Positions 1 to 13,772 of a stretch of 64,000 nucleotides of DNA are shown here, in pieces. Origin of the DNA: an uncultured Pelagibacteraceae bacterium (lineage in GTDB: Bacteria; Pseudomonadota; Alphaproteobacteria; Pelagibacterales; Pelagibacteraceae); assembly GCA_902592985.1 (NCBI GenBank), contig CACJGR010000001.1, positions 124,001 through 188,000 of the forward strand, in the 5' to 3' direction. Made by a program: the position numbers and the translations under genes. How positions within the stretch are numbered: the first letter of the stretch is position 1; each line of letters starts with the position of its first letter. The notes below the pieces were generated by a model that saw nothing but the letters and a program-made list of their open reading frames with translations, was not told the origin of the DNA and searched no databases.

Positions 1-12
1 GATTATAAAAAA

Positions 13-564
13 GTGGCTGAAGTTCATCTAGTAGCTGGTTTAGTTCCAAAAAATGTTTCAATTGATGAGTTTGCTCAAGCTCTAAGGTCAATTGGTGAAC
101 CAATTTTTGGGCAATCTGTTAAAGACATTTCTGGTGGTAACTTACTTAAACAACTTTTTGAAATTACAGAAAAATTTAATATGCAAACACAGCCTCAATT
201 ATTGTTGCTTCAAAAAACAATGGTAGTTGTAGAAGGTGTAGCAAGACAATTAAATCCTGAAACTAATATTTGGAAAACTTCAAAACCAGTTTTAGAAAAT
301 TGGTTAAAAGAAGCTAAAGATCCCATAAATTATTTAAATGAAACTATTGAAAATACCTCTGAAGTTATTAAACGACTACCAGAATTGCCCGAAATTATGG
401 ACAAAGCAAACCAAGCTTTAACTTACTTTGCTAGTGGTCAAATACCACAAAATTCAAATTCTTATTTAGCCCTAAACGAAAAAAAATCAGAAATGATAAC
501 TATAAGAAATCAGACAGTAATTGGTTTATTATTACTTGTAATTTTAGGTCTATTAGTATTTTAA
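13..564 (+). CDS. ubiB: UbiB-family (ABC1 kinase-like) ubiquinone biosynthesis protein, C-terminal part; gene probably starts upstream of the window
   Basis: UbiB-like C-terminal region with terminal hydrophobic segment; followed by coaBC and dut as in many alphaproteobacteria. Confidence 0.8.
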   Translation: MAEVHLVAGLVPKNVSIDEFAQALRSIGEPIFGQSVKDISGGNLLKQLFEITEKFNMQTQPQLLLLQKTMVVVEGVARQLNPETNIWKTSKPVLENWLKEAKDPINYLNETIENTSEVIKRLPELPEIMDKANQALTYFASGQIPQNSNSYLALNEKKSEMITIRNQTVIGLLLLVILGLLVF

Positions 565-572
565 TTCCCTTT

Positions 573-1772
573 ATGAATAATATTGATACAAAAAAAATAT
601 TACTAATAATTAGTGGAGGAATTTCAGCATATAAAAGCCTTGAAGTTATAAGATTGTTAAAAAAAAGTGGAGCTACTGTAAAAACTATTCTAACAAAAAG
701 TGCTAAAGAATTTGTTACTCCTTTATCAATTGCATCACTTTCACAAGAAAAAGTTTATGATGATTTATTTAATGCTGAAAATGAAGCAGAAATGGATCAT
801 ATATCACTTTCAAGATGGTCAGATTTAATATTAGTTGCGCCTGCTACTGCAAATACAATTTCTAAATTAAGTGTTGGATCCTCTGATGATTTAGCATCGA
901 CAGTAATATTAGCTTCTAATAAGGAAGTTTTTTTGGTACCTGCGATGAATGTTAGAATGTGGAGTCATGCTTCAACTAAGGAAAATCTCCAAAAGTTAAA
1001 GAATTTTGGATATCAAATTATTGGACCAGAGATTGGTGATATGGCTTGTGGTGAATACGGCCAAGGAAAAATGACCGAACCAAAAGAAATAGTTAGCAAT
1101 ATAGAGCAGTATTTTTTTAACTTAGAAAAAAATAAAAAATTTAAAGCTTTGGTTACCGCAGGTCCAACTCATGAATATATTGACCCCGTAAGATATATCT
1201 CAAATAAATCAAGTGGAAAACAAGGTTATGAAATTGCAAAATCACTAAAAAAGAATGGATTTGAAACTACTTTAATTTCTGGCCCTACGAGTTTAGAGCC
1301 AATTTCTGGAATAAATCAAGTTAATGTCAATTCTGCACGAGAAATGTTTAATGCTGTTTTAGATTGTCTTCCTACAGATGTGGCTATTTTCTCTGCTGCA
1401 GTTGGTGACTTTAAAATAAAAAATAAACAAAAACACAAAATAAAAAAGAAAGAAATTTTGAATTTAAATTTAGAAAAAAATATAGATATTTTAGGTCATA
1501 TATCCAAACATAATTCACTTAGACCTAAAATGGTAATTGGGTTTGCTGCGGAAACAAATAATTTGAATGAATATGCTAAAAAAAAACTATCTGAAAAAAA
1601 TTGTGACTGGATAATTGCTAATGATATATCTAATCCTAGTATTGGGTTTGAATCCAACTATAACAAAGTTTCAATTTTTTATAAAAATGCAAAATACGAA
1701 AAACTTCCAAAAATGAAAAAATCTCTTTTAGCAGATAATATAGTAAAAAAAATTATTTCTCACTTAAACTAA
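573..1772 (+). CDS. coaBC: Bifunctional phosphopantothenoylcysteine decarboxylase / phosphopantothenate-cysteine ligase
   Basis: Flavoprotein N-terminus (LLIISGGISAYKSLEVIRLLKK, PAMNVRMW) and CoaB domain (VTAGPTHEYIDPVRYISNKSSGKQGYEIA). Confidence 0.97.
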   Translation: MNNIDTKKILLIISGGISAYKSLEVIRLLKKSGATVKTILTKSAKEFVTPLSIASLSQEKVYDDLFNAENEAEMDHISLSRWSDLILVAPATANTISKLSVGSSDDLASTVILASNKEVFLVPAMNVRMWSHASTKENLQKLKNFGYQIIGPEIGDMACGEYGQGKMTEPKEIVSNIEQYFFNLEKNKKFKALVTAGPTHEYIDPVRYISNKSSGKQGYEIAKSLKKNGFETTLISGPTSLEPISGINQVNVNSAREMFNAVLDCLPTDVAIFSAAVGDFKIKNKQKHKIKKKEILNLNLEKNIDILGHISKHNSLRPKMVIGFAAETNNLNEYAKKKLSEKNCDWIIANDISNPSIGFESNYNKVSIFYKNAKYEKLPKMKKSLLADNIVKKIISHLN

Positions 1773-1776
1773 CTCA

Positions 1777-2214
1777 ATGGTAAAAGTTTTAGTTAAAAAG
1801 CTTCATCCAAAAGTTCAGTTGCCATCATATAAAACAGAAGGCTCTTCTGGTATGGATCTAATGGCTTTTATAGAAAACTCCATAAAAATTTTTCCAAATA
1901 GTTCTGCTTTAGTTTCAACTGGAATATCAGTGGCTATTCCAAATGATGTTGAAATACAGATTAGACCTCGATCAGGACTTGCTGCAAAATCAAATATTAG
2001 TGTTTTAAATACACCTGGCACAATTGACAGTGACTACAGAGGAGAAATAAAAGTAATATTATTTAATCATGGTTCAAAAGAATTTATTGTAAATAACCAA
2101 GACAGAATAGCCCAAATGATTTTAATGCCTGTTTTAAAAATAGATTTTGAAGAAGTAGATAATCTACCAAAAACAATAAGAGGATCAGGTGGTTTTGGTT
2201 CTACCGGGAAATGA
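1777..2214 (+). CDS. dut: dUTP diphosphatase
   Basis: dUTPase motifs SSGMDL, RPRSGLA, GTIDSDYRGEI, RIAQM, RGSGGFGSTG. Confidence 0.97.
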   Translation: MVKVLVKKLHPKVQLPSYKTEGSSGMDLMAFIENSIKIFPNSSALVSTGISVAIPNDVEIQIRPRSGLAAKSNISVLNTPGTIDSDYRGEIKVILFNHGSKEFIVNNQDRIAQMILMPVLKIDFEEVDNLPKTIRGSGGFGSTGK

Positions 2215-2966
2215 ATAATAACTTAAATAAAAATCTCATTGAAAGATATTCACGACAAATTGTTCTTAAAAATGTTGGAGTTATCGGTCAAAAAAAAATA
2301 CGCAATTCAAAAGTATTAATAGTTGGTGCTGGTGGATTAGGTTGTCCAATAGCAGATTATTTAAGTAGAGCAGGGGTAGGTAGTATCGGTATTGCTGATT
2401 TTGATAAAATTAATTTATCAAATATTCACAGACAAAATTTATACGATTCAAAAGATATAGGTCAATACAAAGTTGATATCGTAAAAGCAAAAATTAAATT
2501 AATAAATCCTTTTACAAAAATAAAAATTTATAAAAAAAAAATTTCTAATAAAAACTTGAACAACATAATTAAAAACTTTGATATTATAATTGATGGATCA
2601 GATAACTTTGAAACAAAATTTCTACTTAATAAATATTCAATTAAATATAAAAAAATTTTAATTGTTGGAGCTATAAGTAAATTTGATGGCCATATTTTTA
2701 CATTTGATTTTAAAAATAAAAAAACACCTTGTTTAAAATGTTTTTACCAGTCTGAGCCTTCAGACGAAATATTAAATTGTGAAGTAGAAGGTATTGTTGG
2801 ACCTATTGCAGGAATAATAGGTAGTATTCAAGCAAACGAAGTTCTTAAAAAAATTTTAAACATTGGAAAAGATCTTAACAAACATATTTTAATTATAAAT
2901 TTACTTACACTCGATTTTAGAAAAGTGTCTTTTAAAAAAAAGAAAAATTGTGTATGCAAAAATTAA
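2211..2966 (+). CDS. HesA/MoeB/ThiF family adenylyltransferase
   Basis: RYSRQIVLKNVGVIGQKKI, VGAGGLGCP nucleotide-binding loop, Cys pairs CLKCF and CVC. Confidence 0.9.
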   Translation: MNNNLNKNLIERYSRQIVLKNVGVIGQKKIRNSKVLIVGAGGLGCPIADYLSRAGVGSIGIADFDKINLSNIHRQNLYDSKDIGQYKVDIVKAKIKLINPFTKIKIYKKKISNKNLNNIIKNFDIIIDGSDNFETKFLLNKYSIKYKKILIVGAISKFDGHIFTFDFKNKKTPCLKCFYQSEPSDEILNCEVEGIVGPIAGIIGSIQANEVLKKILNIGKDLNKHILIINLLTLDFRKVSFKKKKNCVCKN

Positions 2967-3403
2967 TAATTTTATCCACACTTATTATTATATTTTCTTT
3001 AAATACAATTGCGAACGAAAATGAATATTTTTTGATGTTAAAATATAAAGAGGCTAATTTAAGATATGGACCAGGTTTTGATTATCCAATTAAATTTATT
3101 TATAAAAAAAAATATTTACCAATTAAAGTAATTGATAAAAAAGATGAATTTAGAAAGATAATTGATATAAAAAATAATAGTGGTTGGATTCATAGAACTC
3201 AATTAAGAAAAAATAAATCTTTTATTTTACTAGAAGATCAATTGTTATTTTCAAAACCAACAAAATATTCAAAACCAATATTAAAAATTTCAAAAGGAAG
3301 ACTTTTATTTGCAAAAAGATGCAAAAAAAAATGGTGTGAAGTTAAAACTGAGGAGTATGAAGGATGGATAACTAATGATAATTTATGGGGTAATATTAAA
3401 TAA
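2948..3403 (+). CDS. Secreted bacterial SH3-domain protein
   Basis: Signal peptide (MQKLIILSTLIIIFSLNTIA), SH3b-type repeats (ANLRYGPGFDYPIKF, GWIHRTQL, CEVKTEEYEGWI). Confidence 0.8.
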   Translation: MCMQKLIILSTLIIIFSLNTIANENEYFLMLKYKEANLRYGPGFDYPIKFIYKKKYLPIKVIDKKDEFRKIIDIKNNSGWIHRTQLRKNKSFILLEDQLLFSKPTKYSKPILKISKGRLLFAKRCKKKWCEVKTEEYEGWITNDNLWGNIK

Positions 3404-3407
3404 AATT

Positions 3408-5662
<2,255 letters not shown>

Positions 5663-5736
5663 GTAGAGTCAATATGGCAGAGTTGTCTCACCCAATTTTA
5701 TTTTAATTTAATTTAATTATTTTATAATATCTGAGC

Positions 5737-6153
5737 TTAGCTATTATTTACAACTTTAACTAATACTTCTATTGACTTAATTTTTTTTCCAGGCAAAGTT
5801 TTTTTTATTTTTATTTTTCCTACATGTTTGTCATCTAAATCTATAAGCTGTCTTTTATTTTCATCAAAAAAATGGTGATGATTTGAAACATTTGTATCAA
5901 AATAAGTTTTATCACTGTTAATTGAAATTTCTTTTAAATAACCTTTATTTTTAAAAGCATGAATTGTATTATAAATTGTAGCTAACGAAATTTGTTCTGT
6001 AGTTATACTTTTTATAGAATTGTTCAAATCATTAATAGTAAAATGAAAAGTATCTTTTCTATCAAATAACAACTTACAAATTTTAATTCTCTGTTTAGTT
6101 GGCCTTAAACCTGAAGATCTTAATTTTTCAGCAAATATGTCTTTATTATTCAT
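5737..6153 (-). CDS. irr: Fur-superfamily iron response regulator, Irr-like
   Basis: Fur fold with LRPTKQRIKI, TIYNTIHAFKNKGYL, TYFDTNVSNHHHFF; divergent from fabA-fabB-fabI as often seen for irr. Confidence 0.82.
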   Translation of the reverse strand: MNNKDIFAEKLRSSGLRPTKQRIKICKLLFDRKDTFHFTINDLNNSIKSITTEQISLATIYNTIHAFKNKGYLKEISINSDKTYFDTNVSNHHHFFDENKRQLIDLDDKHVGKIKIKKTLPGKKIKSIEVLVKVVNNS

Positions 6154-6165
6154 TTTTTCGCCTAA

Positions 6166-6182
6166 TTTATAACTATTCTATA
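6166..6182. promoter_or_regulatory. Second candidate Irr box, upstream of irr
   Basis: TATAGAATAGTTATAAA (minus strand), strongly similar to the katG upstream element. Confidence 0.45.
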
Positions 6183-6233
6183 CAATTTGTATATTATAAA
6201 ATTGTCCTAAATAAAGTATTAAAGATCTAGTTT

Positions 6234-6737
6234 ATGAAAAAAAAATCATCCTATAACTACGAAGAGCTTATTAGCTGTGGGAATGGTAAACTTTTTGGTC
6301 CAGGTAACGCAAGATTACCTCTTCCACCAATGTTGATGTTTGACAGAATAACAGAAATTAGCGAAAATATGGGAAATTTTAAAAAAGGCTCTATTAAAGC
6401 AGAGCTGAATATAAAAGAAGACCTTTGGTTTTTTAAGTGTCATTTTAAAGACGATGCGGTAATGCCAGGCTGTTTAGGATTAGATGCAATGTGGCAATTA
6501 GTTGGTTTCTATTTAGGTTGGCTTGGAAAACCAGGTAAAGGAAGAGCTCTAGGAGTTAATACTGTAAAATTTACTGGAGAAGTATTAAAAAATATTAAAA
6601 TGGCTACTTATGAAATAGATATGAAAAGAATCCTTATAAAAGAAGGCACTACTGTAGGACTAGCAAATGGTGTTCTTAAAGCTGATGGAAAAAAAATATA
6701 TTCTGCCGAAAATTTAAAAGTAGGATTATTTAAATAA
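6234..6737 (+). CDS. fabA: 3-hydroxydecanoyl-[ACP] dehydratase/isomerase
   Basis: [42 protein letters not shown]. Confidence 0.97.
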   Translation: MKKKSSYNYEELISCGNGKLFGPGNARLPLPPMLMFDRITEISENMGNFKKGSIKAELNIKEDLWFFKCHFKDDAVMPGCLGLDAMWQLVGFYLGWLGKPGKGRALGVNTVKFTGEVLKNIKMATYEIDMKRILIKEGTTVGLANGVLKADGKKIYSAENLKVGLFK

Positions 6738-7948
6738 TGAAAAGAGTTGTTGTAACAGGCATTGGTATCGTTTCTTGCTTAGGCAATAATCAAGAAGAAG
6801 TTTATCAATCTTTACTTAATTCAAAATCTGGAATTACATTTTCTGAAGAATACAAAGAATACAATTTAAAAAGCAATGTTCACGGTAAACCAAATATTAA
6901 AATTGAGGAATATGTTGATAGAAAATTTATGAGATTTATGGGTCCAGGCTCAGCATATAATTATATTTCTATGGCTGAAGCTGTTAAAGATTCAGGATTA
7001 GAAGAAAAAAATGTAAGTAATATTTTAACTGGCATGATTATGGGATCTGGTGGACCATCAATTCAAAATGTTATTTTAGCAGCTGATAAAACTCGTGAAA
7101 AAAATCCAAAAAAAATGGGACCATTTGTTGTTCCAAGAACCATGTCAAGCACTGCGTCTGCTACATTAGCTGTACCATTTAAAATTAAAGGTGTGAACTA
7201 TACAATTAGCTCTGCATGTGCCACAAGCGGGCATTGCATTGGAAATGCAATGGAATTAATACAACTAGGAAAACAAAAAATTATTTTTGCCGGTGGTAGC
7301 GACGAAGTACATTTCGCAATGACTGCAATGTTTGATGCAATGACTGCATTATCATCAAAGTATAATGATACTCCTGAAAAAGCTTCAAGACCATATGATA
7401 AAACTAGAGATGGATTTGTAATATCTGGCGGAGGAGGTGTTTTAGTTCTAGAGGAGTATGAACATGCAAAAGCAAGAGGTGCAAAAATGTATGCAGAATT
7501 AACTGGGTATGGTGCTACTTCTGATGGATATGATATGGTTGCACCCTCAGGAGAAGGAGCTGTTAGATGTATGAAAATGGCTTTAAGTACAAGCAAAAAT
7601 AAAATTGATTACATAAATACACATGGGACCTCAACACCAGTGGGTGATATAACTGAGCTAAAAGCGGTAAGAGAAGTGTTTAAAGATTCAGTCCCTAAAA
7701 TAAGTTCTACAAAATCTCTTTCTGGTCATTCGTTAGGAGCAACATCGGTACATGAAGCAGTTTACAGTTTGATTATGATGAAAAATAATTTTATCTCTGC
7801 TTCTATTAATATAAACGAAATGGATGAAGAAGCAAAAAAATATCCAATAGTAACAAAGGTTGAAAAAGATGTTACTTTAAATTCAATAATGTCTAATAGT
7901 TTTGGTTTTGGTGGAACGAATGCAACTTTAGTCTTTGAGAAAGTTTAA
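6737..7948 (+). CDS. fabB: Beta-ketoacyl-ACP synthase I
   Basis: [55 protein letters not shown]. Confidence 0.97.
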   Translation: MKRVVVTGIGIVSCLGNNQEEVYQSLLNSKSGITFSEEYKEYNLKSNVHGKPNIKIEEYVDRKFMRFMGPGSAYNYISMAEAVKDSGLEEKNVSNILTGMIMGSGGPSIQNVILAADKTREKNPKKMGPFVVPRTMSSTASATLAVPFKIKGVNYTISSACATSGHCIGNAMELIQLGKQKIIFAGGSDEVHFAMTAMFDAMTALSSKYNDTPEKASRPYDKTRDGFVISGGGGVLVLEEYEHAKARGAKMYAELTGYGATSDGYDMVAPSGEGAVRCMKMALSTSKNKIDYINTHGTSTPVGDITELKAVREVFKDSVPKISSTKSLSGHSLGATSVHEAVYSLIMMKNNFISASININEMDEEAKKYPIVTKVEKDVTLNSIMSNSFGFGGTNATLVFEKV

Positions 7949-7951
7949 TAT

Positions 7952-8737
7952 ATGAGCTTAATGAAAAGTAAAAAAGGATTAATAATGGGAGTTGCTAATG
8001 AAAGATCTATTGCCTGGGGTATATCTCAAAAGTTAGCAGAGGCTGGGGCAGAATTAGCTTTTACGTATCTAGGTGATGCATTAAAAAAAAGAGTAGTTCC
8101 CTTAGCAGAGAAATTAAATTCAAATGCCACATTTAGCTGTGATGTTGAAAATAAAGAAGAGGTGATAAAATTATTTGAAGATATTAAAACTAAGTGGGAT
8201 CAAATTGATTTTGTTGTTCATGCGGTTGCTTTTTCAGATAAATCAGAATTATCTGGTGAATATTTAAACACTACTAGAGAAAATTTTTTAAAAAGCATGC
8301 TAATTTCATGTTTTTCATTTACAGAAGTTGCTAAAGAAGCTTCCAAAATCATGAAAAAAGGTGGCAGTATGCTAACCTTAACATACGAGTCTACCAAAAC
8401 TATTCCAAACTATAATGTAATGGGAGTATGTAAATCAGCGCTTGAAGCAAGTGTTAAGTACTTGGCAAGAGATTTAGGAGAAAAAGGAATTAGAGTTAAT
8501 GCAATAAGTGCTGGTCCAATTAAAACTCTAGCGGCTTCAGCAATTGGTGATGCAAAATTTCTTTATAAATGGAATGAAGATCATTCATTACTAAAAAGAA
8601 ACGTTGATATTCATGACGTTGGAAATTCAGCTTTATATTTATTAAGCGATCTTGCAGGTGGAGTTACAGGTGAAATTCACTATGTAGATGCTGGTTATAA
8701 TAAAGTTGGAATGCCTAATCCAAAAAATATAGTTTAA
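7952..8737 (+). CDS. fabI: Enoyl-ACP reductase (NADH)
   Basis: KKGLIMGVANERSIAWGIS, Tyr/Lys SDR catalytic region, C-terminal HYVDAGYNKVGMP. Confidence 0.96.
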   Translation: MSLMKSKKGLIMGVANERSIAWGISQKLAEAGAELAFTYLGDALKKRVVPLAEKLNSNATFSCDVENKEEVIKLFEDIKTKWDQIDFVVHAVAFSDKSELSGEYLNTTRENFLKSMLISCFSFTEVAKEASKIMKKGGSMLTLTYESTKTIPNYNVMGVCKSALEASVKYLARDLGEKGIRVNAISAGPIKTLAASAIGDAKFLYKWNEDHSLLKRNVDIHDVGNSALYLLSDLAGGVTGEIHYVDAGYNKVGMPNPKNIV

Positions 8738-8842
8738 TATTCATTTTTTATCTCTGTAATAAATCTTTAACAAGTAAAGTTTAAACAGTCGTTATAATTA
8801 AACTATTAAAAAAAAATAGGATAATTGTAAGGCTTGGCTAAA

Positions 8843-10915
8843 TTAAGCGACAGCTTGTTTTATAGATAGCTTAACTTTACCTCTATCAAACCCAATTACT
8901 TTGACCGAAACTTCATCACCTTCTTTAACAACATCAGTAACTTTTGCTACTCTTTTTGCGGCAAGTTCTGATATATGAACTAGACCATCTTGTTTTCCTA
9001 AAAAATTAACAAAAGCTCCAAAGTCCATTATTTTAATTACTTTGCCTTTGTAAATTTTATTTATTTCAGGCTTAGCAATAATATCTTTAATCATATTCAT
9101 TGCTTTAAGTCTCGATTCCTCATCTGGTGCTGCTACGGTTACTTCTCCTGTATCTTTTACATCTACTTTAGCTCCTGATAATTCTACAATCTCTCTAATT
9201 GTTGCACCACCTTTTCCAATTACAGCGGCAATATCTTTTTTATCAACCATGACGGTTTCAATTTTTGGAGTATACTTAGAAACTGCTTTCCTTGAACCAG
9301 TTAAAGCTTTTGCCATTTCATCTAAGATATGAATTCTTCCTTCTTTAGCTTGAGATAATGCTTGATCCATAATTTCAAAAGTTATTCCAGTTATTTTAAT
9401 ATCCATTTGTAATGAAGTTATTCCATCTTTAGTTCCAGCAACTTTAAAATCCATATCTCCCAAATGATCTTCGTCACCTAATATATCTGTAAGTACTGAA
9501 AATTCATTTCCTTCTTTAATTAATCCCATAGCAATTCCTGCCACAGATTCATTCATTGGCACTCCTGCATCCATTAGTGCTAAAGAAGATCCACAAACTG
9601 TCGCCATTGAGGATGAACCATTTGACTCAGTAATTTCAGAAACAATTCTAAAAGTATAAGGAAATTTTTCCTGTTTTGGCAAAGATGACTTAAGTGCTCT
9701 CCATGCCAATTTTCCATGACCAATCTCTCTTCTTCCAGTGCCAATTCTTCCAACTTCTCCGACTGAAAAAGGTGGAAAGTTATAATGAAGCATAAATCTA
9801 TTACGCTTTAATCCATCAAGACTTTCTACTCTCTGTTCATCTTCTGAAGTACCCAGTGTTAAAGTAACTAAAGCTTGTGTTTCGCCTCTAGTAAATAAAG
9901 CAGAACCATGTGTTCTTGGAAGAACACCAACTTCACAGCTAATTTGCCTTACGTCTGTTAAAGAACGACCATCAATTCTAGATTTATTTTTTAAAATATC
10001 AGTTCTAACAATTTTCTTTTCTAGTTTTTTTAGAACCATTAAAACATCTAAATCTGCATAATCTTCATCATCTTCAAACATTTCTTTACATTTTGTTGTA
10101 GTTTCTTCAATTAGATTAGATCTTTTTTGTTTATCTCTAATGGCAAATGCTTCTTTTAGACCTTTAGTGAATTCTTCCGAAATTTTCTTTTCTAGTCCAG
10201 ATAAGTCTTTTTTTTCAATAACCCATTTTTCTTTTCCACAGTCTCTTACTAATTTTTCAATTGCTTCAATTACTGGAACAAATTTTTCATGACCAAATTT
10301 AACAGCATCTAACATAACTTGCTCTGATAAACCTGAGGCTTCAGATTCCACCATAAGTACTGCTTCTTTAGTCCCAGCAACTACTAAATCTAATTTTGAA
10401 TTTTCTATTTCTTCTTTTGTTGGATTTAAAAGAAATTTATCATCTATGTACCCAACTCTTGATGCTCCAACTGGTCCTTGAAAAGGCATTCCTGATATTG
10501 CTAGAGCTGCAGAAGATGCAATTATTGATAATACATCTGGTTCATTTACTCCATCGTAAGAAAGTACTGTTGGTAAAACTTGAACCTCATTTCTAAATTC
10601 TTCTGGAAACAATGGCCTGATAGGTCTATCTATTAATCTTGAAATCAATGTTTCAGCCTCTGTTGGTCTTGCTTCTCTTTTAAAATAACCTCCAGGAATT
10701 TTTCCTGCAGCATAATATTTTTCTTGATAACTTACTTGTAGTGGAAAATAATCTACATCAGGATTAACTTTTTTTGCTCCAACTACAGTTGCGATTACTA
10801 CTGTTTCACCACAAGTTGCAATAATTGCTCCATCTGCTTGTCTTGCTATTTTTCCTGTTTCTAAAATTATTTTTTTTCCATCAACTTCTACTTCTTGTCT
10901 TGATACTTTAAACAT
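8843..10915 (-). CDS. pnp: Polyribonucleotide nucleotidyltransferase
   Basis: Two RNase PH domains, KH ([14 protein letters not shown]) and S1 ([28 protein letters not shown]). Confidence 0.98.
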   Translation of the reverse strand: MFKVSRQEVEVDGKKIILETGKIARQADGAIIATCGETVVIATVVGAKKVNPDVDYFPLQVSYQEKYYAAGKIPGGYFKREARPTEAETLISRLIDRPIRPLFPEEFRNEVQVLPTVLSYDGVNEPDVLSIIASSAALAISGMPFQGPVGASRVGYIDDKFLLNPTKEEIENSKLDLVVAGTKEAVLMVESEASGLSEQVMLDAVKFGHEKFVPVIEAIEKLVRDCGKEKWVIEKKDLSGLEKKISEEFTKGLKEAFAIRDKQKRSNLIEETTTKCKEMFEDDEDYADLDVLMVLKKLEKKIVRTDILKNKSRIDGRSLTDVRQISCEVGVLPRTHGSALFTRGETQALVTLTLGTSEDEQRVESLDGLKRNRFMLHYNFPPFSVGEVGRIGTGRREIGHGKLAWRALKSSLPKQEKFPYTFRIVSEITESNGSSSMATVCGSSLALMDAGVPMNESVAGIAMGLIKEGNEFSVLTDILGDEDHLGDMDFKVAGTKDGITSLQMDIKITGITFEIMDQALSQAKEGRIHILDEMAKALTGSRKAVSKYTPKIETVMVDKKDIAAVIGKGGATIREIVELSGAKVDVKDTGEVTVAAPDEESRLKAMNMIKDIIAKPEINKIYKGKVIKIMDFGAFVNFLGKQDGLVHISELAAKRVAKVTDVVKEGDEVSVKVIGFDRGKVKLSIKQAVA

Positions 10916-11164
10916 TTATTTCCTTAAATTTAGTTTGGTTAATACATTTTTGTATGAATCTATTCTGTTTCTTTTCAAATAATCCAACAATTTTTTTCTT
11001 TTATTTACTGCTTTTAACAATCCAACTGAAGAATGTTTATCTTTTTGAAATTGCTTAATGTGTTTTGAAAGATTTTCAATTTTTTCTGTTAGCAATGCTA
11101 CTTGAATCTCGGAAGATCCTGTATCTTTTTCATGTAGTGCTAATTCTTTTGCTTTTTTTGTCAT
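10916..11164 (-). CDS. rpsO: 30S ribosomal protein S15
   Basis: DTGSSEIQVALLTEKI, KHIKQFQKDKHSSVGLLKAVNKRKKLLDYLKR. Confidence 0.97.
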   Translation of the reverse strand: MTKKAKELALHEKDTGSSEIQVALLTEKIENLSKHIKQFQKDKHSSVGLLKAVNKRKKLLDYLKRNRIDSYKNVLTKLNLRK

Positions 11165-11177
11165 ACTATATTTTTTC

Positions 11178-11546
11178 CTATTTATTTGTTTGTTTTATTA
11201 AATTTTCTATTTTTTCTGCATATTCAAATGAATCATCTTTAGTAAAAATTAATTTTGGTAAAAATTTCATAAAAATTTTCTTAGACAACGTTTTTCTAAC
11301 TAAAAATGAATATTCTTTCAATTTTTCAATTTTTTCATCAGCATCTTCACCTCCTAAAGGGAGTACATATGCTTTTGCAATTTTAAGATCCTGACTCATT
11401 TTTACTTCAGTTACTGTAATACTATTTGTTTCTAAATTAGGCACCTTAGCTTCATTTCTAACAAAAATCATTCCTAATGATTGTTTTATCATCTCGCCAA
11501 CACGAAGTTGTCTTTGAGATACGGGCTTTCCTAGCTTATTTCCCAT
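11178..11546 (-). CDS. rbfA: Ribosome-binding factor A
   Basis: SQRQLRVGEMIKQSL, TEVKMSQDLKIAKAYV; adjacent to infB. Confidence 0.93.
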   Translation of the reverse strand: MGNKLGKPVSQRQLRVGEMIKQSLGMIFVRNEAKVPNLETNSITVTEVKMSQDLKIAKAYVLPLGGEDADEKIEKLKEYSFLVRKTLSKKIFMKFLPKLIFTKDDSFEYAEKIENLIKQTNK

Positions 11547-13762
11547 TATATTGTTCTTTCAGTTACAGTGGAGTTAAATGCTTCTATTATGTCTTTTTTT
11601 TGATAATCGCTAAAGTCTTTTAGTGTTATTCCGCACTCCTGTCCTGCAGCTACTTGCTTAACTTGGTTTTTTTCCCTGTAGATACTAGCTATTTTTCCTG
11701 TATAAATAATGTTACCATCTCTTATTAGTCTTGCATTAGATGTGCTTAAAACCTCACCATCAGTGACTTTAGATCCAGCAACTTTTCCAGCTTTAGAAAC
11801 TTTGAATATCTCTAGTATTTCTGCTGATCCTAATACTTGCTCACTTATATCTGGCGATAACAATCCAGACATTCTTTTTTTGATAAAGTCCAAAACTTCG
11901 TAAATTATATTATATGAAGAAATTGTAATCTTGTTTTTTTCAGCTAATTGTTTTGCTTCTTTTGTTGGTTTAACGTTAAACGCAACTAAAACAGCATTAG
12001 ATGCTTTGGCTAAAGTAACATCCGTTTCGGTTACCATGCCAATATCAGACAATATAATATTAGGCTTAACTTCCTCATGTTTTATTTGAGAAATTGCTCC
12101 TTTTATAGCTTCTGATGATCCATGAACATCAGATTTTATAATTATATTAAGTTCCTCTGAAATTTTATCTTTAAAAGCTGATTCCTGAGTAGCAAATGTT
12201 AAAGGATTTTTTCCATCTTGGGTTTCTTGGACTCTTGCCTCGGCTAAAGATTTAGCTTCTTTTTCACTATCTAAAACTAAAAAATCATCTCCAGCTTTAG
12301 CTGCTCCATTAATTCCAAGTATTTCAACTGGTGCAGCTGGTAAAGCCTCATTAACATTTTTTCCCAAATCATTTATCAATGCTCTAGCTTTTCCCCACTT
12401 TAAACCACTCACAAAATAATCACCTTTTTTTAATGTTCCTGAGGTAATAATAACTGTTGCAACCGGACCTCTTCCTGCATCTATCTTTGATTCTAAAACT
12501 ACACCCGTTGCTTTTGACTCAAAATTAGTTTTTAAATCTAAAATTTCAGCTTGCAAAACTATAGATTCAACAAGTTTATCTAAATTTTGTTTTGTTTTAG
12601 TAGATATCTCAACCATTAAAGTATCACCAGATAGTTCTTCAGCAATTAGTTCATGTTCTAATAGTTGATTTTTAATTTTTTGTGGATCTGCTTCTGGTAA
12701 ATCACATTTATTGATGGCCACAACTATTGGTACCTTTGCTGCTTTAGCATGTTTTATAGACTCGATTGTTTGTGGTTTCACACCATCATCTGCTGCAACT
12801 ACCAATACGACTACGTCAGTTAATTTTGATCCTCTCGCTCTCATTTCTGTAAACGCAGCATGGCCGGGAGTATCTATAAATGTTAATTTATTTGATTTAT
12901 GTTCAATCTGATAAGCTCCTATGTGTTGAGTAATTCCACCAAATTCACCTGAAACAACATTTGCACTTCTTAAAACATCTAATACTGATGTTTTGCCATG
13001 ATCTACATGCCCCATAACTGTAACAATTGGAGGTCTATTTTTTAAATTTTCAGATCTGGAATCTTTAATTTTTTGTATAATTTCTTCTGCTTTAGTTTCT
13101 TTTATTGGATTGTGTCCAAACTCTTTAACTAAATATTCAGCTGTATCTGATGCAAGGCTCTGGTTAATTGTTACCGTAACACCCATACCAAGCAAATGTT
13201 TAATCAAACTACTAGATTGTTCTGCCATTCTATTTGCTAAGTCTCTAACAGTTATTGACTCAGGAATATTTACATCTCTTTTTACTGGTTTAAAATTTTC
13301 TTGATTTTCTTCTTTTTTAAGGTCTCTATTTTCTTTTTGTTTTGCTCTCTTTAGGGAAGCTAAACTTCTTGATCTTATTTCAATTTCATCACTTAAAGCC
13401 CTAGAAACTGTAAGTTTTAGCTCTCTTTTTTTCGATCCTGTTCTTGGTTTTAGATCTTTAGATAATAATTCACCTTTAACTCTTCTAGTGGCTCTCTGCT
13501 CAGCAAGTTTACGTTTTTCAAAATTATTAGTAATTGGAACTGAATGTTTAGATAATCCCGTTGTTCTAGGTGCTGAAAAAGATTTTTTGTGCGGTTTATT
13601 ACTTTGATCATTAGATCTATTAAATGAACTTTTACCTGTAAATCTACTTGTTTTTTTTTCAATAACTACTGTGTTTTTACTTTGAGTTTTGGCTAACTCA
13701 ATATTTTGTATAGATTTTTTGGCAATTCCAGTAAGTGTTAATTTTGTTTTTTTGTTTGCCAT
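11546..13762 (-). CDS. infB: Translation initiation factor IF-2
   Basis: [39 protein letters not shown]2 C-terminal domains. Confidence 0.98.
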   Translation of the reverse strand: MANKKTKLTLTGIAKKSIQNIELAKTQSKNTVVIEKKTSRFTGKSSFNRSNDQSNKPHKKSFSAPRTTGLSKHSVPITNNFEKRKLAEQRATRRVKGELLSKDLKPRTGSKKRELKLTVSRALSDEIEIRSRSLASLKRAKQKENRDLKKEENQENFKPVKRDVNIPESITVRDLANRMAEQSSSLIKHLLGMGVTVTINQSLASDTAEYLVKEFGHNPIKETKAEEIIQKIKDSRSENLKNRPPIVTVMGHVDHGKTSVLDVLRSANVVSGEFGGITQHIGAYQIEHKSNKLTFIDTPGHAAFTEMRARGSKLTDVVVLVVAADDGVKPQTIESIKHAKAAKVPIVVAINKCDLPEADPQKIKNQLLEHELIAEELSGDTLMVEISTKTKQNLDKLVESIVLQAEILDLKTNFESKATGVVLESKIDAGRGPVATVIITSGTLKKGDYFVSGLKWGKARALINDLGKNVNEALPAAPVEILGINGAAKAGDDFLVLDSEKEAKSLAEARVQETQDGKNPLTFATQESAFKDKISEELNIIIKSDVHGSSEAIKGAISQIKHEEVKPNIILSDIGMVTETDVTLAKASNAVLVAFNVKPTKEAKQLAEKNKITISSYNIIYEVLDFIKKRMSGLLSPDISEQVLGSAEILEIFKVSKAGKVAGSKVTDGEVLSTSNARLIRDGNIIYTGKIASIYREKNQVKQVAAGQECGITLKDFSDYQKKDIIEAFNSTVTERTI

Positions 13763-13772
13763 ATTGCATCAC

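Noticed and set aside
8778-8804. AGTTTAA...TTAAACT inverted repeat between fabI and pnp as a terminator
   Set aside because: Seven-bp AT-rich stem, 13-nt loop and no T tract in either correct orientation; likely chance in AT-rich DNA.
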